DNA from: an uncultured Caryophanales bacterium
Lineage (GTDB): Bacteria > Bacillota_I > Bacilli_A > Acholeplasmatales > Anaeroplasmataceae
DNA length: 29,116 nucleotides
Assembly (NCBI GenBank): GCA_937885165.1
Contig: CAKZZJ010000063.1
Coordinates: 1-29,116 of the forward strand
Direction of reading: 5' to 3'
A program made the position numbers and the translations under genes. Numbering within the stretch: position 1 is the first letter of the stretch; every line of letters begins with the position of its first letter. This document shows, one piece after another, positions 15,366 to 24,397 of the stretch. The notes under the pieces were generated by a model. That model was not told the DNA's origin. It saw only the letters and a list, made by a program, of their open reading frames with translations, and ran no database searches.

Positions 15366-16388
15366 CTATTTAATAAACATCGCATCTCCGAATGAGAAGA
15401 AACGATATTTTTCTTTCACTGCTTCATTATAAGCATTTAATATTATTTCTTTAGAAGCGAATGCTGAAACAAGCATAATAAGGGTTGATTTTGGTAAATG
15501 AAAATTTGTAATTAAGGCATCTACTGCCTTAAATTCATATCCAGGATAAATAAAAATGCCTGTTTCTTTGCATTCGGGATAAAATTTATTATCAGAATGT
15601 ATTGCTGATTCTAGTGTCCTTACAGATGTAGTACCTACAGCTACGATTCTTTTTTTATTTTCTATTGCCTCATTAAGCATTTTGGCTGATTCTTCTTTTA
15701 TTTCATAATATTCTTTATGCATCTTATGCTTAAGTGGGTCATCTTCAGTTACAGGTCTAAATGTACCTAAGCCTACATGTAAGGTTATAGGAATTATCTT
15801 TACGCCTTTTTTCTTAAGCTCATCTAATATTTCTTTAGTAAAATGAAGACCTGCAGTAGGAGCAGCTGCACTTCCTAAATTTTTTGCATAAATAGTTTGA
15901 TATCTATCTTTATCGGCTAATTTTTCGTGAATATATGGTGGGAGTGGCATTTGGCCAATCTCATTTAATATTTCTAAAAATATACCATTTACTTCAAATT
16001 TATAAATTGTGATGCCTTCTTCTTTTAATTCAAGGCATCTTGCCTTAAGCTTATCATTAAAAATAATGACAGAACCAACTTTGACTCTTTTTTGTGGTCT
16101 TGTAAGGCATTCCCATGTGTTATCACCTAAATCTCTTAGAAGGAGTATTTCAATTTTAGCATTTGTATCTTCCTTAGTACCGATTATTCTTGCTGGTAAA
16201 ACTTTAGTATCATTTATAACTAAAACATCATCTTCATTTAAATAATCTATTATGTTAGTAAATGTCTTGTGTGATATTTCGCCAGTATTTTTATCAAGCA
16301 CCATTAAACGGGATTTTGATCTATCTTTAAGTGGGCTTTGAGCGATAAGTTCTTCTGGAAGATTATAATCAAATTCACTAGTTTCCAT
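15366..16388 (-). CDS. queA: S-adenosylmethionine:tRNA ribosyltransferase-isomerase
   Basis: A 340-aa enzyme that transfers the ribosyl part of SAM to preQ1 in tRNA, giving epoxyqueuosine after Tgt has acted. It starts with the diagnostic SEFDYNLPEELIAQSPLKDR and contains RSKSRLMVLD, AAAPTAGLHFT, VGLGTFRPV, GTTSVRTLESA and ITNFHLPKSTL, the full set of family motifs. The ATG shares a base with the ruvB stop. The ruvA-ruvB-queA-tgt order is common in Bacillota. There is no leader in front of queA, so a local preQ1 riboswitch is ruled out here. Confidence 0.97.
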   Translation of the reverse strand: METSEFDYNLPEELIAQSPLKDRSKSRLMVLDKNTGEISHKTFTNIIDYLNEDDVLVINDTKVLPARIIGTKEDTNAKIEILLLRDLGDNTWECLTRPQKRVKVGSVIIFNDKLKARCLELKEEGITIYKFEVNGIFLEILNEIGQMPLPPYIHEKLADKDRYQTIYAKNLGSAAAPTAGLHFTKEILDELKKKGVKIIPITLHVGLGTFRPVTEDDPLKHKMHKEYYEIKEESAKMLNEAIENKKRIVAVGTTSVRTLESAIHSDNKFYPECKETGIFIYPGYEFKAVDALITNFHLPKSTLIMLVSAFASKEIILNAYNEAVKEKYRFFSFGDAMFIK

Positions 16389-17398
16389 TATTCAAAAATT
16401 CCTTTATAAAATTTAACACCTATCTTGTTATAGGCTTTTTCTGTTGCCATTCTACCTCTTGTAGATCTTTTGATATAGCCTTCCTGAAGCAAATATGGTT
16501 CATATACATCTTCAATTGTAGATACTTCTTCTGAAATGGATGCGGCAAGGGCCTCAATTCCGACAGGACCACCTTTAAATGTTTCAATGATGGTTTTAAG
16601 ATAGTGATAATCGATATAATCTAGTCCATCATCATCAATACCAAGTTTTGATAAAGCATCCTTTGCTACATCAAGTGAGATGTGACCATCATTTTTTACA
16701 TCAGCAAAATCTCTTACTCTTCTAAAAAGACGATTTACTATTCTTGGCGTACCTCTTGATCTTTTGGCAAGTTCTCTTGCTGCCTCTTCATCAATTTTTG
16801 CTTCATGAACCTTACTGGTTCTTAAAGCTATATCATAAAGCTCATCTACTGAGTAATATTCAAGTCTTAAAATTACACCGAAACGATCTCTTAGTGGTGC
16901 TGATAAATCGCCGAATCTCGTAGTCGCACCAACTAAAGTAAATGGTGGTAAATCGATTCTTATGCTTCTTTTTTGCGTGTCCTGACCAACAAGTATATCA
17001 AGTGAATAATCTTCCATTGCGCTATATAATACTTCTTCAACATATCTAGGAAGACGATGTATTTCATCAATAAATAATACATCTCCTTCTTCAAGTGTTG
17101 ATAGTATTGCCGCAAGATCACCACTTTTTTCGATTGCAGGGCCAGAGACAATCTTGATATTTACACCGAGCTCATTTGCGATAATTGAAGCAAGTGTAGT
17201 CTTACCTAAACCTGGAGGACCATATAGCAAAACATGGTCTAGTGCTTCTTTCCTCTTAAGTGCAGCTTTAATATATACTTCAAGCATCTCTTTTGCATTT
17301 TTTTGTCCGATATATTCTTTTAATTTTTGAGGTCTTAATGATAATTCATCTACATCTTCAGTTTCTTTGTTAGGGTCAACGATTCTTTCTTTATCCAA
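16388..17398 (-). CDS. ruvB: Holliday junction branch-migration helicase subunit RuvB
   Basis: A 336-aa AAA+ motor that drives branch migration with RuvA. Walker A is GPPGLGKTT and Walker B is LFIDEIHRL. Sensor 1 and the arginine-finger region read GATTRFGDLSAPLRDRFG, and the C-terminal winged helix has the conserved TRGRMATEKAY. The start is a TTG with GTAGGTGAT just upstream, overlapping the end of ruvA's stop region, so it is coupled to ruvA eight bases away. Resolution would be by RecU at 6585-7163, as Bacillota lack RuvC. Confidence 0.97.
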   Translation of the reverse strand: MDKERIVDPNKETEDVDELSLRPQKLKEYIGQKNAKEMLEVYIKAALKRKEALDHVLLYGPPGLGKTTLASIIANELGVNIKIVSGPAIEKSGDLAAILSTLEEGDVLFIDEIHRLPRYVEEVLYSAMEDYSLDILVGQDTQKRSIRIDLPPFTLVGATTRFGDLSAPLRDRFGVILRLEYYSVDELYDIALRTSKVHEAKIDEEAARELAKRSRGTPRIVNRLFRRVRDFADVKNDGHISLDVAKDALSKLGIDDDGLDYIDYHYLKTIIETFKGGPVGIEALAASISEEVSTIEDVYEPYLLQEGYIKRSTRGRMATEKAYNKIGVKFYKGIFE

Positions 17399-17406
17399 AA
17401 TATCAC

Positions 17407-17958
17407 CTACTTAATAAGCATTTTCAAAGCTTCTTTTACTAATGATGCTACATCCTTATTTGGATCAAGTTTATTTAAAATTTTAGCTAGATCCTTTTTG
17501 TTATATCCAAGTGCTACAAGTGCATCTTCAGTATCTTTTATATTTGAATTAACTACTAAATTATTTGAATTTAGTTTACCTTTTAAATCAAGAATAATCT
17601 GTAACGAAGCCTTAGTACCAATACCAGGGAATTTCTTTAAATATGCATCATTCCCATTTTCAATTGCCAAGGTTATTTCTTCAACAGTACCGCTTGCCAA
17701 AATAGAAAGTGCGCTCTTTGGACCGATTCCACTTACAGAAATAAGCTTTAAAAATAATTCCTTTTCTTCTTCTGTTTTAAATCCATACAAATCTAAGATA
17801 TCTTCTTTTACGTGCTGATAGATATAAACTTTTATTTCTTCATTAAGTTTAAATAAATATGGGTTCGCAACAATAAGCAAATATCCAATTCCATTATTTT
17901 CTAAAACTATATATTTAGGATTAACCTTAGTTATTTTTCCAGTTATATATGCATACAT
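17407..17958 (-). CDS. ruvA: Holliday junction DNA-binding subunit RuvA
   Basis: A 183-aa protein with the usual three domains. An OB fold opens with MYAYITGKITK, two helix-hairpin-helix motifs follow (LISVSGIGPKSALSIL and KKFPGIGTKASLQIILDLK), and a C-terminal RuvB-contacting domain has EDALVALGYNKKDLAKIL. An in-frame GTG nine bases upstream lies within the ribosome-binding site GGGTGAT, so I start at the ATG at 17958, which also gives the family N-terminus. It is the first gene of a nine-gene operon ending at the MazG-like gene. Confidence 0.96.
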   Translation of the reverse strand: MYAYITGKITKVNPKYIVLENNGIGYLLIVANPYLFKLNEEIKVYIYQHVKEDILDLYGFKTEEEKELFLKLISVSGIGPKSALSILASGTVEEITLAIENGNDAYLKKFPGIGTKASLQIILDLKGKLNSNNLVVNSNIKDTEDALVALGYNKKDLAKILNKLDPNKDVASLVKEALKMLIK

Positions 17959-17986
17959 AATTATCACCCGTTTTCAACATAAAATA

Positions 17987-17995
17987 ATCATATCA
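17987..17995 (-). promoter_or_regulatory. Candidate extended -10 promoter of the ruvA operon
   Basis: On the minus strand TGATATGAT gives TGn plus TATGAT, one mismatch from the extended -10 consensus. No good -35 is present. It would start transcripts about 15 bases before the ruvA ribosome-binding site. The rest of the 250-base spacer up to the coiled-coil gene is AT-rich, with a perfect 14-bp palindrome ACTTTTATAAAAGT at 18098-18111 and no sign of a gene. Confidence 0.4.
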
Positions 17996-18097
17996 TAAAT
18001 GGGGCTAAAATTAAAGAAAAAATATAAACTAAATTCATAGAATTTAAGGTTTATAAAATATCGAAAAAAAGACTTTAAAATCATAAATTTTTTAATC

Positions 18098-18111
18098 ACT
18101 TTTATAAAAGT
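18098..18111. repeat. Perfect 14-bp palindrome ACTTTTATAAAAGT
   Basis: A fully self-complementary site in the spacer between ruvA and the coiled-coil gene, about 40 bases upstream of the latter's -35 box. A one-base-shorter version, ACTTTATAAAAGT, is at 2829-2841 upstream of apt. Possible operator; chance is a serious alternative in this base composition. Confidence 0.35.
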
Positions 18112-18151
18112 TAAAATAAGCTATTTTTATTTTTAAAATATTATTCAATTC

Positions 18152-18180
18152 TTTACTATTACAAAAAAAAATTATATAAT
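18152..18180 (+). promoter_or_regulatory. Promoter of the giant coiled-coil gene
   Basis: TTTACT (-35, 18152-18157), 17 bases, then a perfect TATAAT (-10, 18175-18180). The predicted start near 18187 leaves a very short leader before the AAGGAGG ribosome-binding site at 18196-18202. Confidence 0.6.
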
Positions 18181-18208
18181 AAATTCAAATGTGAAAAGGA
18201 GGCAGATG

Positions 18209-21200
18209 ATGAGTTATTCAAATATAATTAAACAGACATCAAAGACAATAAATGAATATTTAAACAAATATTTGAAGCTTGATGTAAAAGAGCCTCTTAA
18301 TAATGAAATTTTGACTAATTTAAAAAGTTGTCTTAAAAAAATGATAAATAAATCAACCATCTATGATGATGAATTAGAAAAATATTATAATGATTTAAGC
18401 GGTGATTTTAAATTATCTATAGATGAATTCAATAAAAAAATTAACGATTTAGAAAATGAATTAAATACTAAGATTTTAGATAATGAAAAAGTATCTCTAA
18501 AATTAGTTCAAGATTTAAATAAAGAAATTGAAGATTCCAAAGCTGAAAATGAGGAATCATTAGTTGAGCAGACTGTAGATATACAGTGCTTTTTATCTTC
18601 TTCTAACCAGCATATAGAGGTTGTTAAGGATGAAAATAACCACTCTAACAACAGGTTTGAATATCAACATGAACAGGCAAATGAGTCTTATTCAAATAGT
18701 ATAGAACAAAACAATAATAAGCTTGCTGATTTATTAAAAAGTGAGAATAAAAAATACAAAAAGAGGATTGAACAATATGATTTAGAAACTCATAATATTT
18801 TAAAAGAATATGACAAAGCTTTAAAAGAAAATGAGAAAAAATTAAAAATAGTTCAAGAAAAAAATGCTGATTTGCAAAAAAATTATTCTGCTAAAAAGCG
18901 TGAAGAAAGTATTGAATTAAATACTGAAATAAGAAATCAAGTTATGAAAAGGAATGACGAGATTTCAATATTTAGAAATGAATATAATAACCTTCAAAAA
19001 GATTCATCTAAAGAAAGAGATGAAAAGAAAAACGATTATCAGCAAGAAAGTCAAAAAGTATCAAGAGATTTCGTTTACAACGTAAATAATCTTGAGGAAG
19101 AAGAAAATAAAATAAAGCTTGATTTTGATGAAAAAATAACTTTTGAGACCAAAAAGAAAAATTATGATTTATATAAAATCCATCTTAATCAAGAAAAGGA
19201 ATTAAAGAACCTTTATGATTCTAATTATAAAGGCCTTTCACTATACAGCAAGGCAAAAAGAATAAACAAAAGATATTATAAAGAAATAATAAAAAAAGAA
19301 AAAAGCTATTTAGCTACTGAAAATAATTATACTTCTGATTTTGAATACGAAATAAGAAAAAATGATTATGACAAAAAGCTTTTAGATATTGACAGAACTA
19401 CTTACTTTAATATATTAAGTGAAAAGGAAAATAAAGATAATAAATATTACCAGGAAATGAGCAATGTTTATGAAAATAAACTCAATTTTGATATTTATAA
19501 AGCTAATTTAGACTTCAATAAAATAGCTAATGATATAAGGCTTGAAAATGATATTAAAGCTGTAAAGCTTGAAAAAGATTTTGATGAAGAAACAGCTAAA
19601 TATGAGATGGAAATTGAATCTATCAATACAGATATCAAGAAAGTTAATTTAGAAATAGAACTAACTAAAAAATTACAGGAAATAATCCATGATTATGAAG
19701 ATCTAATACATCAAAGAGCGATAAATTATTATACTGTAAAAAATCTTCTTGAAATTGAAAGGTTCAAGGTTTTAAAACAATATAATGATAGACAATATGA
19801 TCTAAATACAGAAAATGCCAATGAAATATTAAAATATTCAATCAGAAAAATTGAACTTCAAAATAAAAAATTTGAAGCAACTGAAAAAGAAAAAGCAAAA
19901 TTAAATAAAGCGAAATTAGAAAGATTAACTAATCTTACTAATTTTAAAATTATTGAAAATAATTTAAATAAAGAAAGAGAATATAATCTTTTAAGAAGAA
20001 ATTTCATATATGAGAATGATGTATTTATTTATAATACATTAGTAAGAAGATATAATCTTGAATTAAAATATTTAAATTATGTCACTTCTTCTTTTATATC
20101 TATTACCAATAAATTAATCAGATTTATTTCTATTGTAGTTGAATCAACTTTTGAAAGCATCATTGTTGATAAATACGACATTATATTTTTGGATAAATAT
20201 TTAAATGATTTATTTAAATTATTATTTAATTTTTATGAAAATCTAATTCATGAATATAAAGATACTGTTTCAAAAATAATCGATAATCGTTTGAAGTTTG
20301 AAGAAGAATTCAAGTTTAAAAAGATATACGATGCTCAAAAAAAAGAACATGAAAATAATGTAAAAAGAATCAAAGATGAAATTAAATCTGAAAAAGAAAG
20401 CTATAATTTATATGATAATATTATAGAAGATGCAAGAAAAAGTATTTTTAATATCAGGTATGAAGAAGAAAGAGAAAGAAAAACTAATAAAGATATATCT
20501 TATTACGTTGAAAATAAAGAAAAAATTTTAGGTCTTCATAATGATATAAAAGCTAATCAGGCTTTAATGGATGCAAGATTAAAAAATATTGAAAAATTAG
20601 AAAGTGATTTAGCAACTCTTGAAATCAATTATCAGGAAGATTTTAATGAAATAAGAGAAAATCAGCATAGTACTGCTATAGCGTATTATAATTTAAAGGA
20701 TGATTTATTTAAAATAATAAAAGAAACGATTAATGATGTAGATGAAAGAACAGAAATTTATTATTCAGTAAGTAAAAATAAATTCAGCAAAGAAACAGTT
20801 GTGAATTTTGCATCATTTATGATATCAATATTTCAGGAATTTGATGATAAGATCTATAAATGTATAAGCAAATTTAATTTAGAAGCATCTAAAAACAATT
20901 CTACTATTCTTCGTAAGACCAATAATCAATATGAAAAAGATATTAATAAAATAAATCAAAATCATGCCAATAAATTATTTGATGAAAGAGAAAAATTCTT
21001 AGATAAGGATAGAAAATTTGAAACCTTGATTGAAGAATTAGAGCGTGAGATGGAAGAAAAGATTGCTTCATATGACAAAAAGATTGCCCAAAATGAAGAA
21101 GAACATAAGATAGAAATCTCGCAAAACATGAAAAAAAGAAAGGAAAGTATAACTAAGTTTTATAATGAGTTATATGCAGTAGTTGATAACGCTCAGGATA

Positions 21201-21619
21201 TCAATTTAGAGTATAACGAATTTGTTGTTGATGCCAAAAATAAATTTGAAGCTGATAAAGCAGTGGCCATCAGTAATACCCAAAATAAATCATTTTTAAT
21301 AGATGAAGAATTATTAAAATATATCACTGGTAAGAAAGAATTAATCAACTATTTGCCAATAGGCCTAAAAGAGCAAATAAGGGATTATCAGGAAGAAAAT
21401 AAATTAAAGAATAAAGATCTTGATGATGAATATCAAGTTGAAAAAGAAAAATATGTTTTAAGAACTAAGGAATTGAATAAGGTTTTATCTACAGTTGATG
21501 CAAATTATAATGATTCAATTTTAAAAATCAATGTGAATAATAAAAAATTAAAAAATAAAGAAAGAAAAACTTATATAGCTGATACAAATAAAATCAAAAA
21601 AAATAAAATAAGCACTTAA
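18209..21619 (+). CDS. Giant coiled-coil protein, 1136 aa, unknown function
   Basis: I recognise no family. The protein is almost entirely charged helix, very rich in Lys, Glu, Asn and Asp. By eye I find only two prolines (near residue 33 in DVKEPLNN and near the C-terminus in NYLPIGLK), no tryptophan and about three cysteines. Extended coiled coil probably runs from about 80 to 600 and 690 to 1130. A less polar section (roughly 610-680, from YLNYVTSSFISITNKLIRFI to LFNFYENLIHEY) interrupts it and may be a hinge, a globular insert or a membrane-contact surface. There is no Walker motif at either end, so it is not an SMC or Rad50 ATPase, and there is no signal peptide. The C-terminus is Lys-rich. 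Of two adjacent ATGs the second has the better spacing from AAGGAGG. It has its own promoter and faces ftsZ, sharing a terminator. A cytoskeletal or scaffold role is a guess. Confidence 0.88.
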   Translation: MSYSNIIKQTSKTINEYLNKYLKLDVKEPLNNEILTNLKSCLKKMINKSTIYDDELEKYYNDLSGDFKLSIDEFNKKINDLENELNTKILDNEKVSLKLVQDLNKEIEDSKAENEESLVEQTVDIQCFLSSSNQHIEVVKDENNHSNNRFEYQHEQANESYSNSIEQNNNKLADLLKSENKKYKKRIEQYDLETHNILKEYDKALKENEKKLKIVQEKNADLQKNYSAKKREESIELNTEIRNQVMKRNDEISIFRNEYNNLQKDSSKERDEKKNDYQQESQKVSRDFVYNVNNLEEEENKIKLDFDEKITFETKKKNYDLYKIHLNQEKELKNLYDSNYKGLSLYSKAKRINKRYYKEIIKKEKSYLATENNYTSDFEYEIRKNDYDKKLLDIDRTTYFNILSEKENKDNKYYQEMSNVYENKLNFDIYKANLDFNKIANDIRLENDIKAVKLEKDFDEETAKYEMEIESINTDIKKVNLEIELTKKLQEIIHDYEDLIHQRAINYYTVKNLLEIERFKVLKQYNDRQYDLNTENANEILKYSIRKIELQNKKFEATEKEKAKLNKAKLERLTNLTNFKIIENNLNKEREYNLLRRNFIYENDVFIYNTLVRRYNLELKYLNYVTSSFISITNKLIRFISIVVESTFESIIVDKYDIIFLDKYLNDLFKLLFNFYENLIHEYKDTVSKIIDNRLKFEEEFKFKKIYDAQKKEHENNVKRIKDEIKSEKESYNLYDNIIEDARKSIFNIRYEEERERKTNKDISYYVENKEKILGLHNDIKANQALMDARLKNIEKLESDLATLEINYQEDFNEIRENQHSTAIAYYNLKDDLFKIIKETINDVDERTEIYYSVSKNKFSKETVVNFASFMISIFQEFDDKIYKCISKFNLEASKNNSTILRKTNNQYEKDINKINQNHANKLFDEREKFLDKDRKFETLIEELEREMEEKIASYDKKIAQNEEEHKIEISQNMKKRKESITKFYNELYAVVDNAQDINLEYNEFVVDAKNKFEADKAVAISNTQNKSFLIDEELLKYITGKKELINYLPIGLKEQIRDYQEENKLKNKDLDDEYQVEKEKYVLRTKELNKVLSTVDANYNDSILKINVNNKKLKNKERKTYIADTNKIKKNKIST

Positions 21620-21648
21620 ACTTTGCTCGTTTAAGTGCTTGTATTTTT
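21610..21648. terminator. Bidirectional terminator between the coiled-coil gene and ftsZ
   Basis: A 12-bp perfect stem, AAGCACTTAAAC with GTTTAAGTGCTT, encloses a seven-base loop. It is followed by GTATTTTTT on the plus strand and by ATTTTATTTT-type sequence on the minus strand. The TAA stop of the coiled-coil gene (21617-21619) is inside the left arm. Confidence 0.85.
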
Positions 21649-22886
21649 TATAACCAAGGTGGTAAATTTGAATTTGGTTTTTCTTTTTTTACTTCTTCTT
21701 TTTCAGTTTTCTTTTCAGATACCTGATTTGCTTTTTTCTTTTCTTCTTTTTTCAGTTTTCTTTGTTCTTTCTTAGAAAGTGGTCTATAGAAAATATCTTT
21801 AGTTTTATCCTCAGGTGTTGGGTTAAGGGAAGATACGGCATGATCACTATCAATTGTGATATTTTCTGTTAAAATATCATCGGTTATGTCATCAGCTATT
21901 TCATCGCCTTCCCAGTCTTGTTTCTTTAAATCAACACCAGATGCGATAACTGTAACAACTATTTCATCGCCTAAATCATTGTTGACTGCAAAACCGATAC
22001 GGATATTTAGTTTTCTGCCGCTTGTAGCTTTTATTTCTGATGTAATTTGTGATATTTCATCTTGACTTACAGTTTCGCTTGCAGTGATGTGAACTATCGC
22101 ATCAGTAGCGCCATTAATTGTAATTTCAAGAAGCGGATTATGTATAGCAAGTCTTGTTGCCTCAACTGCTCTATTCGCTCCTCTTGCAATACCAATACCA
22201 AATAAAGTAGCACCTTTACCCTTCATTGCAGATTTAATATCGGCGAAATCGACATTCATCTGAGCTGGTACAGTAATTATTTCAGATATACCTTGAACAG
22301 CTTTTCTTAATACATTATCTGCTTCTTTTAGTGCTGTAAGCCACTGTGTACCAACTGGTAACATCATTAAAAGTCTCTGATTAGGAATAATGATGATGGA
22401 ATCAGCATACTTTTTCATTTCTTCGATTCCGGCTAAAGCTCTTTCCATTCTTAAAGGACCTTCATCATTAAAGGGTTTAGTACATATTGCAAGTGTAAGA
22501 CAACCATGTTCTCTTGCAATTTTGGCAATAACTGGTGCCGCTCCAGTACCAGTTCCACCACCCATACCACAGGTGATTATTACCATCTGAGAATCACCTA
22601 TCATCTCATGGATATCATCTTCTGCCTCAAGTGCGGCTTCTTTTCCTACAACAGGATCTCCACCAGCACCCTGACCTCTTGTTTTAGTCTTACCGATTAG
22701 TAATTTATGATCAACGTGAGTTGATTTTAAATCCTGTGCATCTGTATTGACAGCGATAAATTCAACACCACGGACTTCATTTTCAACCATATGGTTTAAA
22801 GCATTCTTTCCTGCTCCGCCAACTCCGATAACTTTTATCTTTGTTTGGGCTCTTTCTATTTCATCTATTTGTGAATCAAAAATCAT
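21648..22886 (-). CDS. ftsZ: Cell-division GTPase FtsZ
   Basis: A 412-aa tubulin homologue that polymerises into the division ring. The GTP-binding domain has IKVIGVGGAGKNALNHM, NTDAQDL, TRGQGAGGDP and the tubulin signature GGGTGTG (residues 109-115). NVDFADIKSAMKGKG marks the T7-loop region, and DEIVVTVIASGVD ends the C-terminal subdomain. A Lys/Glu-rich linker (about 375-405) leads to the tail NLPPWL, which replaces the more usual DIPxFLR-type peptide that binds FtsA or SepF. The ribosome-binding site is AAGGGGG. It is a single-gene unit here, not joined to division or wall genes, convergent with the giant coiled-coil gene. Confidence 0.97.
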   Translation of the reverse strand: MIFDSQIDEIERAQTKIKVIGVGGAGKNALNHMVENEVRGVEFIAVNTDAQDLKSTHVDHKLLIGKTKTRGQGAGGDPVVGKEAALEAEDDIHEMIGDSQMVIITCGMGGGTGTGAAPVIAKIAREHGCLTLAICTKPFNDEGPLRMERALAGIEEMKKYADSIIIIPNQRLLMMLPVGTQWLTALKEADNVLRKAVQGISEIITVPAQMNVDFADIKSAMKGKGATLFGIGIARGANRAVEATRLAIHNPLLEITINGATDAIVHITASETVSQDEISQITSEIKATSGRKLNIRIGFAVNNDLGDEIVVTVIASGVDLKKQDWEGDEIADDITDDILTENITIDSDHAVSSLNPTPEDKTKDIFYRPLSKKEQRKLKKEEKKKANQVSEKKTEKEEVKKEKPNSNLPPWL

Positions 22887-22934
22887 TTTTCATGACCCCC
22901 TTTTTTAATTTTACATTAAAGATAATTTTTTTTC

Positions 22935-22953
22935 AATATTGTAAAACAATATT
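22935..22953. repeat. Inverted repeat upstream of ftsZ
   Basis: AATATTG-TAAAA-CAATATT, 7-bp perfect arms with a five-base spacer, lies about 50 bases upstream of the ftsZ start. On the minus strand it contains TTTACA and TACAAT, partial promoter hexamers, but I could not assign a convincing -35/-10 pair. It may be an operator for ftsZ. Confidence 0.4.
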
Positions 22954-22975
22954 TAAAAAAGTTTTTGCAGGATAA

Positions 22976-23000
22976 TATAAAAAGGATTTGGAAAAATCCT
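22976..23000 (-). terminator. Terminator after the CNNM/CorC gene
   Basis: On the minus strand AGGATTT-TTCC-AAATCCT forms a 7-bp stem with a four-base loop, followed by TTTTATATT. The TAG stop of the gene overlaps the left arm. It insulates ftsZ from the upstream operon. Confidence 0.75.
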
Positions 23001-24381
23001 AATCCTCTTCATATTCTTCAATCTCTTCTTCGGTTGCATCACGCAAGTTAATTCTAGCAAGAATTATCGCTCTGTCCTTAACTTCTTCAATTGTGATAAC
23101 TACAATCTTGTTGTAATCTTCATATTCGCCTTCCTCATCTTCTTTTGTATAGGAAGCAAGATAATTAAAGCTATATCCTTCTTTAGGAAGTGACTCACAA
23201 TTTTCTAATATCCAACCTGATAATTTTGATGGTACATCTTCTGGAATATCACCAATATTTAGTTTGTCAAATAAATCATCAACAAATATTTCAGCATCAA
23301 CTATATATTCATTTTCAGAGACTTGTTCAAATTTAATATCATTAGCACCAAGGATATCGTGCTCATCATAAATTTCACCAACAAGCTCCTCAAGTGCATC
23401 TTCCATCGTGACTATACCTAGTGTATCACCATATTCTCCTACTACGACTGCAAGATGTGTTTTAGCGATCTGTAATTCCTTAATAAGATTATCAGTCTTC
23501 ATCGTCTTTGATACAAATTTAACTGGTCTTATAAGTTTACGCCAGCTGGTTTTGGGATTTTTAACTATCGCCGGGAAAAAGTCTCTTTCATAAAGGATAC
23601 CTACAATATGATCCTTATCTTTTTTATATACAGGTATTCTTGAATATGTATTATCAAGCATGAAGTCTTTTACTTCTTCAAGTGTTGAGTCATAATCAAT
23701 GGCACTTACTTTAATTCTTGGTACCATTATATCTTCTACACTTCTTTCTTTCATATCTAAAACATTCTGCAATGTTTCAGCTTCTGATTCTTCAACTTCT
23801 CCATTATCTTTTAAATCCTTAATTATAACTTCTAATTCTTCTTTTTCCATATTGTTGTCATCTTTTATTCTACGAGAAAATAGTTTCTGTAAGCCGACAA
23901 ACATCATTATAAATGGGAAGAAGATATAAGAAATTACATAGATAACGATACTAAACATTAAGCAGATTTTTTCTGGATGTAGTTTGGCAATCATCTTTGG
24001 AATTATTTCTCCAAAGATTAATAATATTATAGTTATGACTGCAGTAGATACTAAACCTACAATATTTTCATCTACTGCTAGTTTAGTAAAAAAGATAACA
24101 GCAATTGTTGATAATGCTACATTTACTAAATTATTGCCAATAAGCAAGGTTGTCAGGGTCTTATCATAATGTTCATATAAATAAATTGCTTTTTTAGAAC
24201 CTTTTTCTTTGTTTTCTGCAGCAACTTTTAGTTTTGTTTCAGATACAGTAGTATATGCTGTTTCTGACATAGAGAAAAATGCAGATAATATAATAAGTAT
24301 AATCATGACGGCAAAAAGTAAGCCATCAAATTCAGCCTGAGCTAAAAAACTAATAAATAAACTCGACGGTTCAGTTTCCAT
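22999..24381 (-). CDS. CNNM/CorC-HlyC family membrane transporter with CBS domains
   Basis: A 460-aa member of the hemolysin/CorC group, now thought to export Mg2+ with Na+. The N-terminal CNNM (DUF21) domain has four helices: a TM1 ending in FFSMSETAY, a TM2 with TTLLIGNNLVNVAL, a TM3 with LLIFGEIIPK, and a TM4 at about 135-165. A CBS pair follows (MVPRIKVSAIDYDSTLEE and LAVVVGEYGDTLGIVTMEDA), then LVGEIYDEHD and a CorC_HlyC domain at the C-terminus. The start has AGGAG eight bases upstream. It is 16 bases after efp and is probably cotranscribed with it. With mgtE it gives two Mg2+-linked proteins in the window. Confidence 0.93.
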   Translation of the reverse strand: METEPSSLFISFLAQAEFDGLLFAVMIILIILSAFFSMSETAYTTVSETKLKVAAENKEKGSKKAIYLYEHYDKTLTTLLIGNNLVNVALSTIAVIFFTKLAVDENIVGLVSTAVITIILLIFGEIIPKMIAKLHPEKICLMFSIVIYVISYIFFPFIMMFVGLQKLFSRRIKDDNNMEKEELEVIIKDLKDNGEVEESEAETLQNVLDMKERSVEDIMVPRIKVSAIDYDSTLEEVKDFMLDNTYSRIPVYKKDKDHIVGILYERDFFPAIVKNPKTSWRKLIRPVKFVSKTMKTDNLIKELQIAKTHLAVVVGEYGDTLGIVTMEDALEELVGEIYDEHDILGANDIKFEQVSENEYIVDAEIFVDDLFDKLNIGDIPEDVPSKLSGWILENCESLPKEGYSFNYLASYTKEDEEGEYEDYNKIVVITIEEVKDRAIILARINLRDATEEEIEEYEED

Positions 24382-24397
24382 TTAATACTCCTAAATA

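Noticed and set aside
16380..16400. preQ1 riboswitch before queA
   Set aside because: queA overlaps the ruvB stop by one base, leaving no leader.
18209..21619. SMC, Rad50 or RecN type ATPase
   Set aside because: No Walker A, Walker B or ABC signature at either end despite the long coiled coils.
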